Positions 27,693 through 36,795 of a stretch of DNA of 64,000 nt are shown piece by piece (the first letter of the stretch is position 1; the number at the start of each line of letters is the position of its first letter). The notes below the pieces were generated by a model, which worked only from the letters and a program-made list of their open reading frames with translations, had not been told where the DNA came from and searched no databases. Location of the stretch: contig NZ_NHON01000023.1 in assembly GCF_002195995.1 (NCBI RefSeq), positions 1 to 64,000 on the forward strand. Direction: 5' to 3'. Position numbers and translations under genes: made by a program. The stretch is from Inquilinus limosus. Its GTDB lineage: Bacteria; Pseudomonadota; Alphaproteobacteria; DSM-16000; Inquilinaceae.

Positions 27693-27709
27693 GTTTACAA
27701 AAAATAACA
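27693..27709. promoter_or_regulatory. Candidate response-regulator site upstream of the two-component genes
   Basis: GTTTACA (27693-27699) and AATAACA (27703-27709) start 10 bases apart in an AT-rich pocket about 45 bases before the response-regulator ATG. OmpR-family regulators bind tandem half-sites spaced 10-11 bases, and a similar pair (CTTAACA, CTTAAAA) precedes mipA. This suggests autoregulation. It rests on pattern only. Confidence 0.35.
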
Positions 27710-27752
27710 TTTGGACGGATGATCGGCCGTCGGCCCGCTGAGACAATGGGCC

Positions 27753-28508
27753 ATGGCCGGACCCAAAAAGACCATGCCGACCGCCGCAGCGGCGCGCCCG
27801 GAGGCACAGCCGCATGTCCTCCTCGTCGAGGACGATCTCGAGATCTCGCGGATGCTGCAGGGCGTTCTCGCCGAGAGCGGCTTCACCGTCTCCGCCGTCG
27901 CCAATGCGGGCGAGATGGATGCGGTGCTGCGCCTGGTCCCGGTCGATCTCGTGGTGCTCGACATCATGCTGCCGGGGGAGGACGGGCTCAGCATCTGCCG
28001 CCGTCTCCGCGCCGCCTCGGCGATCCCGATCATCATGGTGACGGCGCGCGGCGACGCGGTCGACCGGATCGTCGGGCTGGAGATCGGGGCCGACGACTAC
28101 CTGCCCAAGCCGTTCGATTCCCGCGAGCTGGTGGCCCGCATCCGGGCGCTGCTCCGGCGCGTCCAGGGCGGCCGCGACGCCGGCCGCGCCCGGTCCCTGC
28201 GCTTCGCCGGGTGGCGGATCGACCCCGCCTCGCGCCAGTTGCACGACCCCGACGGGGTGCAGGTGGCCATGACCAGCGTCGAGTTCGACCTGCTGGCGGC
28301 GCTGTGCCGCCACCCCGGCCAAGTGCTGTCGCGCGACCAGCTGATCGAGCTGACCCATAGCGGCCTGGCCAGCCCGGTGCAGCGCAGCATCGACGTCCAT
28401 GTCAGCCGCATCCGCCAGAAGATCGAGCCCGATCCCGACAATCCGCGCTTCATCAAGACCGTGCGCCTCGGCGGCTACATGTTCACCGAGCGGGTCGAGC
28501 CGGCCTGA
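27753..28508 (+). CDS. OmpR-family response regulator
   Basis: This 251-residue protein has an N-terminal receiver domain with acidic pocket VEDD, phospho-acceptor D70 in VLDIMLPGEDG and the conserved lysine in LPKPFDSRE. The C-terminal OmpR/PhoB winged helix (about 150-245) ends in VHVSRIRQKIEPDPDNPRF-type wing sequence. The first 20 residues form an extra alanine-rich arm. The stop overlaps the kinase start (ATGA-type overlap at 28506-28510), so the pair is translationally coupled. Likely targets are mipA and its own promoter. Confidence 0.95.
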   Translation: MAGPKKTMPTAAAARPEAQPHVLLVEDDLEISRMLQGVLAESGFTVSAVANAGEMDAVLRLVPVDLVVLDIMLPGEDGLSICRRLRAASAIPIIMVTARGDAVDRIVGLEIGADDYLPKPFDSRELVARIRALLRRVQGGRDAGRARSLRFAGWRIDPASRQLHDPDGVQVAMTSVEFDLLAALCRHPGQVLSRDQLIELTHSGLASPVQRSIDVHVSRIRQKIEPDPDNPRFIKTVRLGGYMFTERVEPA

Positions 28509-29881
28509 TGCGGTTCCCCTCCCGCCTGATCCCGCACAGCATCGCCGTCCAGATCACCGGGATCTTCGCCGTGTCCGTGCTGCTGGGCATCGGGCTGACC
28601 AGCGCCATCCTGTTCCTGTTCTTCCGGGAACCCGATGCGCGGGACGGGGATTCGCTCTCGGCGACGGGGATCGGCAAGGTCATTCAGATCGCCCAGACCG
28701 CCGAGACCCTGGAGGAGCTCGACAAGATCCTCGACGTCGCCCGGCGGGCCGGTTTCAGCGCCGTCCGGGTGCCGTCGGCGGAGTTCACGGCCCGCCCCGC
28801 GGATGCGCCGATGCCGTTCGCGACCGGCGTGATCGCGTTTCAGCTGAGGACCCTCTGGGACATCGAGGTGCGCAGCGCCGACTTCCACCCCGGCGCCGGG
28901 GACGGCCTGATCGTGCAGCTCGACGACCGGTCCGCCCTGGTGTTCGCGGCCCCCACCCTGTCCAGCCTGTGGCGGTTCATCCTCCGGCCCACCGTCCTGA
29001 TCATCATCACGATGCTGGTCTTCGTCGTGTTCCTGTCGGTTTATGCGGTGCGCTGGATCATCGCGCCGCTATCGGCGCTGGGGCGTGCGGCCGAATCCTT
29101 CGGCCATTCGCCCGACGATGACCGCCTGATCGATCGCCGGGGGCCGCGCGAGATCGGCCAGGTCGCCGATGCATTGAACGACATGCGCACCCGCATCCGT
29201 GCCCTGATCGACGACCGGACCCGCATGCTCGCGGCCATCAGCCACGACCTGCGGACGCCGCTGACCCGGCTGAGGCTGCGCGCCGAGCGGATCGGCGATG
29301 CGGAGCTGCGGGACGGTATCCTGCACGAGGTGGTGCGGATCAGCGGCCTGCTGGACGAGACGCTGGAGTATCTGCGGCCCGGCCTCCGCGAGGAGCCGAT
29401 GTCGCGGGCCGACCTGCCCAGCCTGCTGCAGACGATCTGCGCCGAATTCGGCGATGTCGGCCATGACGTCGCCTATGCCGGGCCGTCGCGTCTGGTCCGG
29501 GTCTGCCGGCCCAACGCCTTGGGCCGGGCGGTCAGCAATATCGTGGACAACGCGATCCAGCACGGATCGACGGTCCGGGTCAGCCTTCGCGCCGGGACGA
29601 GTGGTGCGGCGGAGATCGCGGTGGCGGATGACGGGCCGGGCATCCCTGCGCCGCTGCGCGAGAAGGTGTTCGATCCCTTCTTCAAGGGCGATGACGCGCG
29701 GCCGGCGGGCGCGGGCCGGGGCTTCGGGCTCGGCCTGTCGATCGCGCGCGATGTCGTCCGCGGCCATGGCGGCCGGATCGAGCTGCTCGACCATGCCCCG
29801 CGCGGCCTGGTCGTCCGCATCTCGCTGCCGCCCACCGATCCGTTGGCTCGCGGGGCTGCGGGTCGCGGCAACATCTCTTAA
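28508..29881 (+). CDS. Sensor histidine kinase with HAMP domain
   Basis: This 457-residue inner-membrane kinase has membrane helices at about 11-38 and 162-182 enclosing a 120-residue periplasmic sensor. A HAMP linker (183-235) follows, then the phospho-acceptor H246 in AAISHDLRTPLTRL. The ATPase domain has N-box NIVDNAIQHG, G1 VADDGPGIP and G2 GRGFGLGLSI. It resembles EnvZ-like kinases. It phosphorylates the regulator encoded upstream. The ligand is unknown; the downstream MipA/OmpV gene suggests envelope or antibiotic stress. Confidence 0.95.
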   Translation: MRFPSRLIPHSIAVQITGIFAVSVLLGIGLTSAILFLFFREPDARDGDSLSATGIGKVIQIAQTAETLEELDKILDVARRAGFSAVRVPSAEFTARPADAPMPFATGVIAFQLRTLWDIEVRSADFHPGAGDGLIVQLDDRSALVFAAPTLSSLWRFILRPTVLIIITMLVFVVFLSVYAVRWIIAPLSALGRAAESFGHSPDDDRLIDRRGPREIGQVADALNDMRTRIRALIDDRTRMLAAISHDLRTPLTRLRLRAERIGDAELRDGILHEVVRISGLLDETLEYLRPGLREEPMSRADLPSLLQTICAEFGDVGHDVAYAGPSRLVRVCRPNALGRAVSNIVDNAIQHGSTVRVSLRAGTSGAAEIAVADDGPGIPAPLREKVFDPFFKGDDARPAGAGRGFGLGLSIARDVVRGHGGRIELLDHAPRGLVVRISLPPTDPLARGAAGRGNIS

Positions 29882-29893
29882 CAGAACTTAAAA
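29877..29893. promoter_or_regulatory. Candidate response-regulator site upstream of mipA-like gene
   Basis: CTTAACA at 29877-29883 and CTTAAAA at 29887-29893 are direct heptamers with 10-base phasing, overlapping the kinase stop codon and lying 50 bases before the MipA ATG. The arrangement is that of OmpR-family operators. Confidence 0.4.
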
Positions 29894-29942
29894 CCCGTCC
29901 ATCCGGCCGGCTTCTACTCTCGCGGCTCCATCGAGCCACGGG

Positions 29943-30761
29943 ATGAATCGCATGTCAGTGTCTTCGTTGACCGCCCTCGCGTCTTCGGGGCGAATTCTTC
30001 GCGCGGCCGGCGCCGGCGTGATCCTGGCCGTCACCGGCATGCCGGCGGTGGCCCAGGAGGCCCCGGATGCCGGCCGCGGCGACTGGAGCTTCGTGCTCGG
30101 CGGCGGCGCCCTGGTCCGGCCGAGCTACGAGGGCTCGGACAAGTTCTCGGTATCGCCGCTGCCCTTCGTCTCGATCAACTGGCGGGACCGGGTCTTCCTC
30201 GAGATGGGGCGCGGGCTGGGCGTCAACGTCGTCCGCACCGACGCGCTGCGGCTGGGCGTGTCGGTCGGCCTCGCGCCGGGGCGAGACGAGGATGACGAGG
30301 ATCATCTGCGGGGGCTGGGCGACATCGACGCGGCCGCGCGCGGCCATGTCTTCGGCTCCTATTCCTTCGGCATGGTCCAGCTCGGCCTCGACGTCAGCAA
30401 GGATTTCGGCGGCAGCGAGGGCGTGCTGGTCCGGCCCGACGTGTCGGTGAAGGTGCCCCTGTCCGAGAGCTGGACGCTGTCCTCCAGCGTCTCCGCCACC
30501 TGGGCCAATGACGACTACATGCAGAGCTTCTTCGGCGTCTCGTCGTCGCAGTCGCGGAAATCGGGGCTGGAGCGCTACGACGCCGGGGCCGGGTTCAAGA
30601 GCGTCGACTTCCGCGTCGGCCTGAACTGGGCGATCTCGGAGAGCTGGTTCGCCACGGCGAATGTCGGCGTCGGCGTCCTGCTCGGCGACGCGGCGGACAG
30701 CCCGATCACCGAGAGCGAGGTGCAGCCCTCCGTCGGGCTGGCGGTCGGCTACCGGTTCTGA
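29943..30761 (+). CDS. MipA/OmpV family outer-membrane protein
   Basis: This 272-residue beta-barrel protein has a signal peptide (about residues 1-38, ending TGMPAVAQE). It then has GDWSFVLGGGALVRPSYEGSD, the YEGSD motif typical of MipA/OmpV, and closes with the aromatic end VGLAVGYRF expected of an outer-membrane barrel. Family members scaffold murein enzymes or respond to antibiotics. It follows the two-component genes after 61 bases that contain a candidate operator. Two very small membrane protein genes follow it. Confidence 0.92.
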   Translation: MNRMSVSSLTALASSGRILRAAGAGVILAVTGMPAVAQEAPDAGRGDWSFVLGGGALVRPSYEGSDKFSVSPLPFVSINWRDRVFLEMGRGLGVNVVRTDALRLGVSVGLAPGRDEDDEDHLRGLGDIDAAARGHVFGSYSFGMVQLGLDVSKDFGGSEGVLVRPDVSVKVPLSESWTLSSSVSATWANDDYMQSFFGVSSSQSRKSGLERYDAGAGFKSVDFRVGLNWAISESWFATANVGVGVLLGDAADSPITESEVQPSVGLAVGYRF

Positions 30762-30841
30762 GCGCCCGCCCGCCAGGGGCGGCCGCCGGTGCGGGCGCTG
30801 CCACCATGTCCGGCTTCATCGGAATGCTGGAAGGACGCATC

Positions 30842-30928
30842 ATGATCTTCGCCATGCTCTGGCTCGGCGGCATCCTGCTCTGTGCCGCCCCCTATCTCTG
30901 GGCGCTGTGCCGCGCCGCCCGGGACTGA
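30842..30928 (+). CDS. Tiny membrane protein, 28 residues
   Basis: The ATG at 30842 is preceded by a strong ribosome site GGAAGGA with six-base spacing. The product starts MIFAMLWLGGILLCAA and is a single membrane helix ending in a basic tail CRAARD. An in-frame ATG at 30806 would extend it to 40 residues but has a poorer ribosome site. The MLWLG start recurs in the next gene. Tiny proteins of this kind often modulate sensor kinases or membrane complexes; that role here is inference. Confidence 0.6.
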   Translation: MIFAMLWLGGILLCAAPYLWALCRAARD

Positions 30929-30947
30929 CACCGTCGGAGATGCCGCC

Positions 30948-31076
30948 ATGGATCTGGGGATGCTCTGGCTCGGCGCCGTGATCGAGATGGTGGAACGGGG
31001 CACCCTGGTCGTGGCCGTGCTCTGCTCCGCCGCGATCCTGCTCTGCGTCCTGCCGCGGCTCCGGGGGCTGCGGTGA
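30948..31076 (+). CDS. Tiny membrane protein, 42 residues
   Basis: The ATG at 30948 follows GGAG by eight bases and starts 19 bases after the preceding tiny gene. The product begins MDLGMLWLGAVIEMVERG, then has a single helix (TLVVAVLCSAAILLCVL) and ends PRLRGLR, a positively charged cytoplasmic tail. The shared MLWLG and the LLC-x-P-x-L pattern with the 28-residue protein suggest related products or a duplication. It converges on the EamA gene with a 13-base gap. Confidence 0.6.
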   Translation: MDLGMLWLGAVIEMVERGTLVVAVLCSAAILLCVLPRLRGLR

Positions 31077-31089
31077 TGCGCGCCGCCGG

Positions 31090-32028
31090 TCAGGGGCGGG
31101 CGGCGCTCGCCGCCGGGCCGCGGCGGCTGGCGGAGGAGACGATGGCGATGCCGGCCAGCACCACCAGCCCGCCGGCGACCTCGTTCAGGGCCACCGTCTC
31201 GTGCAGCACCAGCACGCCCAGCAGCACGGTCCAGACCGGGGTCAGATAGGCGTTCATCGACCCCAGCGTCGGCCCGGCCACCCGCAGGATCTGCATGTAC
31301 AGCGCGATCGGCACGGCGGTGGAGAAGATGCCGAAGAACAGCAGCGCCAGCGCGTGCGACGGCACCGCGGCGAAGGCGGCGGGGCCGGTGACGGCCAGCA
31401 CCGCGACCATGCTCGGCAGGCCGGAGAAGACCTGCTGGCCCAGCGCCAGCCGCACCGGCTGGGGCGACGGGATGCTGCGGACATAGATCACGCCGAAGGC
31501 GTAGCTGGCGGCCGTCGCCGCCATCGCCAGCGGCCCGAACAGCCCGGCGGAGGTGCCGGCGAAGGCGGCGGGGCCCAGCAGGATGGCCATGCCGGCGAAG
31601 CCGACCAGGACGCCGGCGGCGCGCCGGCCGGCCAGCCGCTGGTCGCTGAACAGCAGATGCGCCAGCACCGCCACCATCAGCGGGCTCGACGCCGCGATCA
31701 GCGCCGCCAGCCCGGCCTCGGTGTCGGCCAGGGCATAGGCGGTCAGCGTGTTCGGGATGATGCCCTGCAGGACGCCCAGCACGATCCAGTCGCGCCATTC
31801 CCGGCCGCGCGGCAGGATGGTCTGGCCGCGGGCCAGCAGCCACACCGCCAGCAGGCCGCCGCCCATCAGGCCGCGGATGGCGGCCAGCGGCACCGGGGCG
31901 ATGTCGGTCCCCAGCACCTTCATCAGCAGATAGGCGGTGGCCCAGAGGAAGGAGCAGAGCAGCAGCAGCCCCAGCAGCGGCGCGCTGCCGGAGGCCTTCG
32001 CCGCGGCGATGTCGGCGGACGGGCTCAT
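31090..32028 (-). CDS. EamA/DMT superfamily transporter
   Basis: This 312-residue membrane protein consists of two EamA repeats (about 15-145 and 160-295) with ten predicted helices. Landmarks are LCSFLWATAYLLMKVLG in helix 1 and the second-repeat segment ALYMQILRVAGPTLGSMNAY. Such transporters export metabolites or amino acids. It lies 101 bases downstream of the leftward sugar-catabolic operon and could be cotranscribed with it, although a link in function is not shown. Confidence 0.92.
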   Translation of the reverse strand: MSPSADIAAAKASGSAPLLGLLLLCSFLWATAYLLMKVLGTDIAPVPLAAIRGLMGGGLLAVWLLARGQTILPRGREWRDWIVLGVLQGIIPNTLTAYALADTEAGLAALIAASSPLMVAVLAHLLFSDQRLAGRRAAGVLVGFAGMAILLGPAAFAGTSAGLFGPLAMAATAASYAFGVIYVRSIPSPQPVRLALGQQVFSGLPSMVAVLAVTGPAAFAAVPSHALALLFFGIFSTAVPIALYMQILRVAGPTLGSMNAYLTPVWTVLLGVLVLHETVALNEVAGGLVVLAGIAIVSSASRRGPAASAARP

Positions 32029-32129
32029 GCGCGCCCCACCGGCCTGGTGTCGAGATCGATCACGGTCCGCTTCCTCCCACAGGGCCGGCAGGATGGCGGA
32101 ACTCCGGCCATGCGGGAAGGGGCCGCGGG

Positions 32130-33353
<1,224 letters not shown>

Positions 33354-33371
33354 TTCCGCCTCCAGACCCCG

Positions 33372-34199
33372 TTACAGGGTACAATGCGAGTGATAACGCT
33401 CGACGCAGGTCTTCAGCACCTCGTCGCCCGGGCGCTTCCACCAGGTCTCGGCCGAGAAGATCTCGACCTCCTGCGGGCCGGTGAAGCCGGCGGCCTCGAT
33501 CGCGGCGCGGATGCCGCGCAGGTCGATCACCCCGTCGCCCATCATGCCGCGGTCCAGCAGCAGGTCCGTGGTCGGCACCAGCCAGTCGCAGATGTGATGC
33601 GCCAGGATGCGGCCTTCGGCGCCGGCCCGGGCGATCTGCGGCATCAACTCCGGGTCCCACCAGACATGGTAGACGTCGATGGCGACGCCGATGCCCTCGC
33701 CCAGCAGGTCGCAGATGTCCAGCGCCTGCTTCAGCGTGTTCACGCAGGCGCGGTCGGCGGCGTACATCGGGTGCAGCGGCTCGATCGCCAGCGGGATGCC
33801 GCTGGCCCGGGCATGCGGCAGGATGGCGGCGATGCCGTCGGCCACCATCTGCCGGGCGGCGCCGATGTCGCGCGACCCTGCCGGCAGCCCGCCGACCACC
33901 AGCACCAGGCAGTCGGCGCCCAGCGCCGCCGCCTCATCGACCGCGCGCAGATTGTCGTCGATCGCGGCCTTCCGCGCCTCCGGGTCGCCGGCCGGGAACA
34001 TGCCGCCGCGGCACAGGCCGGTGACCTTGAAGGCATTGTCGCGCACGATCCGCGCCGCCTCGTCGAGGCCGATCTTCTGCACCTGGTCGCGCCAGGGGGC
34101 GATCGCGGTGATGCCATGGCCCAGGCAGGCCTCGGCCGCCTGGCGCATGTCCCATTGCTGGCGCACGGTGGCGAGGTTGATCGACAGACCTTCAGCCAT
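33372..34199 (-). CDS. Sugar phosphate isomerase/epimerase family (xylose isomerase-like TIM barrel)
   Basis: This 275-residue AP-endonuclease-2-fold TIM barrel has metal-site segments AIEPLHPMYAADRACVNT (Glu), GVAIDVYHVWWDP (Asp and His) and GPQEVEIFS (Glu). Members isomerise or epimerise keto-sugars or act as dehydratases and lyases in inositol and 3-keto-sugar routes. It starts 3 bases after the enolase-superfamily gene, so the two are likely coupled. The substrate is unknown. Confidence 0.91.
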   Translation of the reverse strand: MAEGLSINLATVRQQWDMRQAAEACLGHGITAIAPWRDQVQKIGLDEAARIVRDNAFKVTGLCRGGMFPAGDPEARKAAIDDNLRAVDEAAALGADCLVLVVGGLPAGSRDIGAARQMVADGIAAILPHARASGIPLAIEPLHPMYAADRACVNTLKQALDICDLLGEGIGVAIDVYHVWWDPELMPQIARAGAEGRILAHHICDWLVPTTDLLLDRGMMGDGVIDLRGIRAAIEAAGFTGPQEVEIFSAETWWKRPGDEVLKTCVERYHSHCTL

Positions 34200-34202
34200 G
34201 GA

Positions 34203-35618
34203 TCAGATCTCCGTCGGTCCGTCGGCCATCGCCGACCAGTCGGGGGTGAGGGCGGTGCCCAGGCCGCGCGCGGCCAGCACCGAGCCGATGGCCAGGCGTC
34301 CGCCGCGGATGCTCAGCCGGGCACGGCCGCGGGAATCGGCATAGAGGTCCGGATGGGCGGCCAGGAATTCGCGCTGCTCCGCCGCCGGGGCGCCGGCCAT
34401 GCCGTCGACATAGTGGTGGCCGTTGCGCTCGACATGGCCGGCGCCGCCCAGCGCGGCCAGCACCAGGTCCTGCTGCAGGGCGACGCCGCCCTGGGTGGTC
34501 AGGTCCTCGGCCGACAGGAAGTAGCGGATGCCGTCCTCGGCGCTCCATCTGGCGATCCGCGCCCGGTTCAGCAGCGCCCGGTGGAAGCCCTTGCAGGATT
34601 TCGACGAGATGCCGCGATAGCCCAGGGCACGGGCCTGCGGGAAAGCGTCGATGCTGGCGTCGGATTCGTCGATCTCGACCGGCACGCGCTCGGCCAGGGC
34701 ATGGATCGGCTCGGCCAGCGCGCGGGCACGGGCGATCGGCTGCTCCAGGAACAGCACCGCGGAGCGCAGCCGGGCGAGGGCGGGATCGGCGCCGAGGCGG
34801 TCCCAGAATTCCGCCACCGGCCCGGCCTCGGCGAACTGCTCGTTGCCGTCCAGGGTGACGCGGTAGTCGGGCAGCCGGTCCAGCACGGCGGCGATGCGGC
34901 GCAGCCGGTCCAGGTCCGCTTCGGCCTGGCCGCTGAGCTTCAGCTTGAAATGGGTGTGGCCATAGGCGGCCACCGCCTGCTCCAGGCTCTGCGGCAGCCC
35001 GTCATCCAGGGACTCGGCGATCTCGGTGGTGGTGATGGGGTCGGCCAGCCCGACCGTGTGGCGGGCGTGCAGGCTGTCAGCCGGCGCCAGCCCGGCCAGG
35101 AACAGGCCGAGGTCGAAATCGCCGAGATCCGGCGCGGTCGCGGCGGTCAGCCCGATCCGGTTGGTGCGCACCGCCGTGACCGCGTCGATGCCCTCGATCC
35201 GGCACAGCGCGTCGATCACGGCGCGGTCGAACAGGGCGAGGCCGAAGGAGGCGATCAGCCCGCCCAGCCCCTCCGCCGCGCAGGCGGCGTGCTGGCGCGG
35301 CTCGACCGCGGCGCTCAGGGCGAAGGCGGGGGCCGGCCGCTCCTCCAGGTAGAACGGGCGGGCGAGGGCGAGCGACCGGCGCAACTGGTCGAAATTCTGC
35401 GCTTCGGTCAGGGCCGGGTCCTTGTCGAACCATTTCGGCACCATCAGCTCGGCGGCCTGGCCCTCGGCCCGGCGGCCGTCCGCGGCTTCGACCGTCAGCC
35501 GCAGGAAAGCCTGCGGTGCTGCGGTGACGGTGGCGGCGCCGAAGCGGAAGGGCAGCCGGAACCGCACCGGCCGCTCATGCAGCCGGGCCTCGACGACGCG
35601 CAGACGAGGGGCGGTCAC
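34203..35618 (-). CDS. Enolase superfamily (mandelate racemase/muconate lactonising-like) protein
   Basis: This 471-residue protein has a capping domain followed by a modified TIM barrel. Features of the superfamily are visible: the KLKL lysine pair on strand 2, metal ligands in LDGNEQ, LEQPI and EIDESDAS, and a later lysine in GISSKSCKG. Such enzymes abstract a proton next to a carboxylate, typically as sugar-acid dehydratases. The start is a GTG at 35618, four bases beyond the DUF993 stop. It is longer than most sugar-acid dehydratases (about 400), with an N-terminal extension of unclear role. Confidence 0.85.
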   Translation of the reverse strand: MTAPRLRVVEARLHERPVRFRLPFRFGAATVTAAPQAFLRLTVEAADGRRAEGQAAELMVPKWFDKDPALTEAQNFDQLRRSLALARPFYLEERPAPAFALSAAVEPRQHAACAAEGLGGLIASFGLALFDRAVIDALCRIEGIDAVTAVRTNRIGLTAATAPDLGDFDLGLFLAGLAPADSLHARHTVGLADPITTTEIAESLDDGLPQSLEQAVAAYGHTHFKLKLSGQAEADLDRLRRIAAVLDRLPDYRVTLDGNEQFAEAGPVAEFWDRLGADPALARLRSAVLFLEQPIARARALAEPIHALAERVPVEIDESDASIDAFPQARALGYRGISSKSCKGFHRALLNRARIARWSAEDGIRYFLSAEDLTTQGGVALQQDLVLAALGGAGHVERNGHHYVDGMAGAPAAEQREFLAAHPDLYADSRGRARLSIRGGRLAIGSVLAARGLGTALTPDWSAMADGPTEI

Positions 35619-35622
35619 GGCC

Positions 35623-36792
35623 TCATTCCACCCCGCCCAGCGCCAGGACCTTGCGCATCCGCTGCACCGCCAGGTCCGGGTCGCGCAGCACGCGGGCGGC
35701 GTCGGCCAGGCGGAACAGCTCGGCCAGATGCGGCAGCGACCGGGTGCTCTGCTGGCCGCCAACCATCAGGAAATGATCCTGCAGCCCGTTCAGATAGGCC
35801 AGGAACACGACCCCGGTCTTGTAGAAGCGGGTCGGCGTCTTGAAGATGTGCCGGCTCAGCGGCACGGTCGGCGCCAGGATGTCGTGGAACCCGGCCTCGT
35901 CCCCCGCGGTCAGCCGCGCCAGCCCGGCTGAGGCGGCGGGGGCGATGGCGTCGAAGATGCCGAGCAGCGCGTCGGAATAGCCGTGCGCGTCGCCGGCGAT
36001 CAGCTCGGCATAGTTGAAGTCGTCGCCGGTGTACATGCGCACGCCCGCCGGCAGCCGGCGGCGCATCGCGATCTCCTTCTCCTTCGACAGCAGCGAGATC
36101 TTGATGCCGTCGACCTTGGCGGCGCTGTCGCGGATCACGGCCAGGCAGGTGTCCATCGCCCGGTCGTGGTCGGCGTCGCCCCAATAGCCGGCCAGGGCCG
36201 GGTCGAACATCTCGCCCAGCCAGTGCAGGATCACCGGCTGCTTCACCTGGCCCAGGATCCGGCCATAGACCCGGACATAATCGTCCGGACCCTTGGCCAC
36301 CGCGGCCAGGGCCCGGCTGGCCATCAGGATCACCCTTCCGCCCAGGCCCTCCACCGCCTCGATCTGCTGCTCATAGGCGGCGATCACGTCGGCGATGGTA
36401 ACGCCGGGGCCGGGGGGCAAGTGGTCGGTGCCGGCGCCGCAGGCGATCACCGCGCCCGGCCGCTCCTTCGCCCCGGCCAGGGCCCGGCCGATCAGCGCCT
36501 TGGCGGTCGGCCAGTCCAGCCCCATGCCGCGCTGGGCGGTGTCCATCGCCTCGGCCACGCCGAGGCCGAGGTCCCAGAGATAGTGGCGGAAGGCGATGGT
36601 GCGGTCCCAGTCGACCGCGGCGTCCAGCCAGGGATCGTTGTCGGCCAGCGGATCGGCCACGACATGCGCCGCGGCATAGGCCACCCGGTTGAAGGCCGGG
36701 GCGCTGCCCGGCGCCGGCATCGGCAGCGGCGCATTGCGGATCGCGTAGGTTTCAAGACCGCCGCCGGAGCGGGGAAGGGTGAGGGCGGCCAT
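35623..36792 (-). CDS. DUF993 family protein (dihydrodipicolinate synthase-like barrel)
   Basis: This 389-residue protein matches DUF993, a distant branch of the class I pyruvate aldolases. Recognisable parts are VIACGAGTDHLPPG, IEAVEGLGGRVILMASRALA, VILHWLGEMFDPALAGYWG and DGIKISLLSKEKEIAMR, where the lysine in GIKIS is placed like the Schiff-base lysine of the DHDPS fold. It could cleave or form a keto-acid carbon bond late in the pathway. It lies 3 bases after the preceding gene and 4 before the next, so it is fully embedded in the operon. Confidence 0.86.
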   Translation of the reverse strand: MAALTLPRSGGGLETYAIRNAPLPMPAPGSAPAFNRVAYAAAHVVADPLADNDPWLDAAVDWDRTIAFRHYLWDLGLGVAEAMDTAQRGMGLDWPTAKALIGRALAGAKERPGAVIACGAGTDHLPPGPGVTIADVIAAYEQQIEAVEGLGGRVILMASRALAAVAKGPDDYVRVYGRILGQVKQPVILHWLGEMFDPALAGYWGDADHDRAMDTCLAVIRDSAAKVDGIKISLLSKEKEIAMRRRLPAGVRMYTGDDFNYAELIAGDAHGYSDALLGIFDAIAPAASAGLARLTAGDEAGFHDILAPTVPLSRHIFKTPTRFYKTGVVFLAYLNGLQDHFLMVGGQQSTRSLPHLAELFRLADAARVLRDPDLAVQRMRKVLALGGVE

Positions 36793-36795
36793 GGC

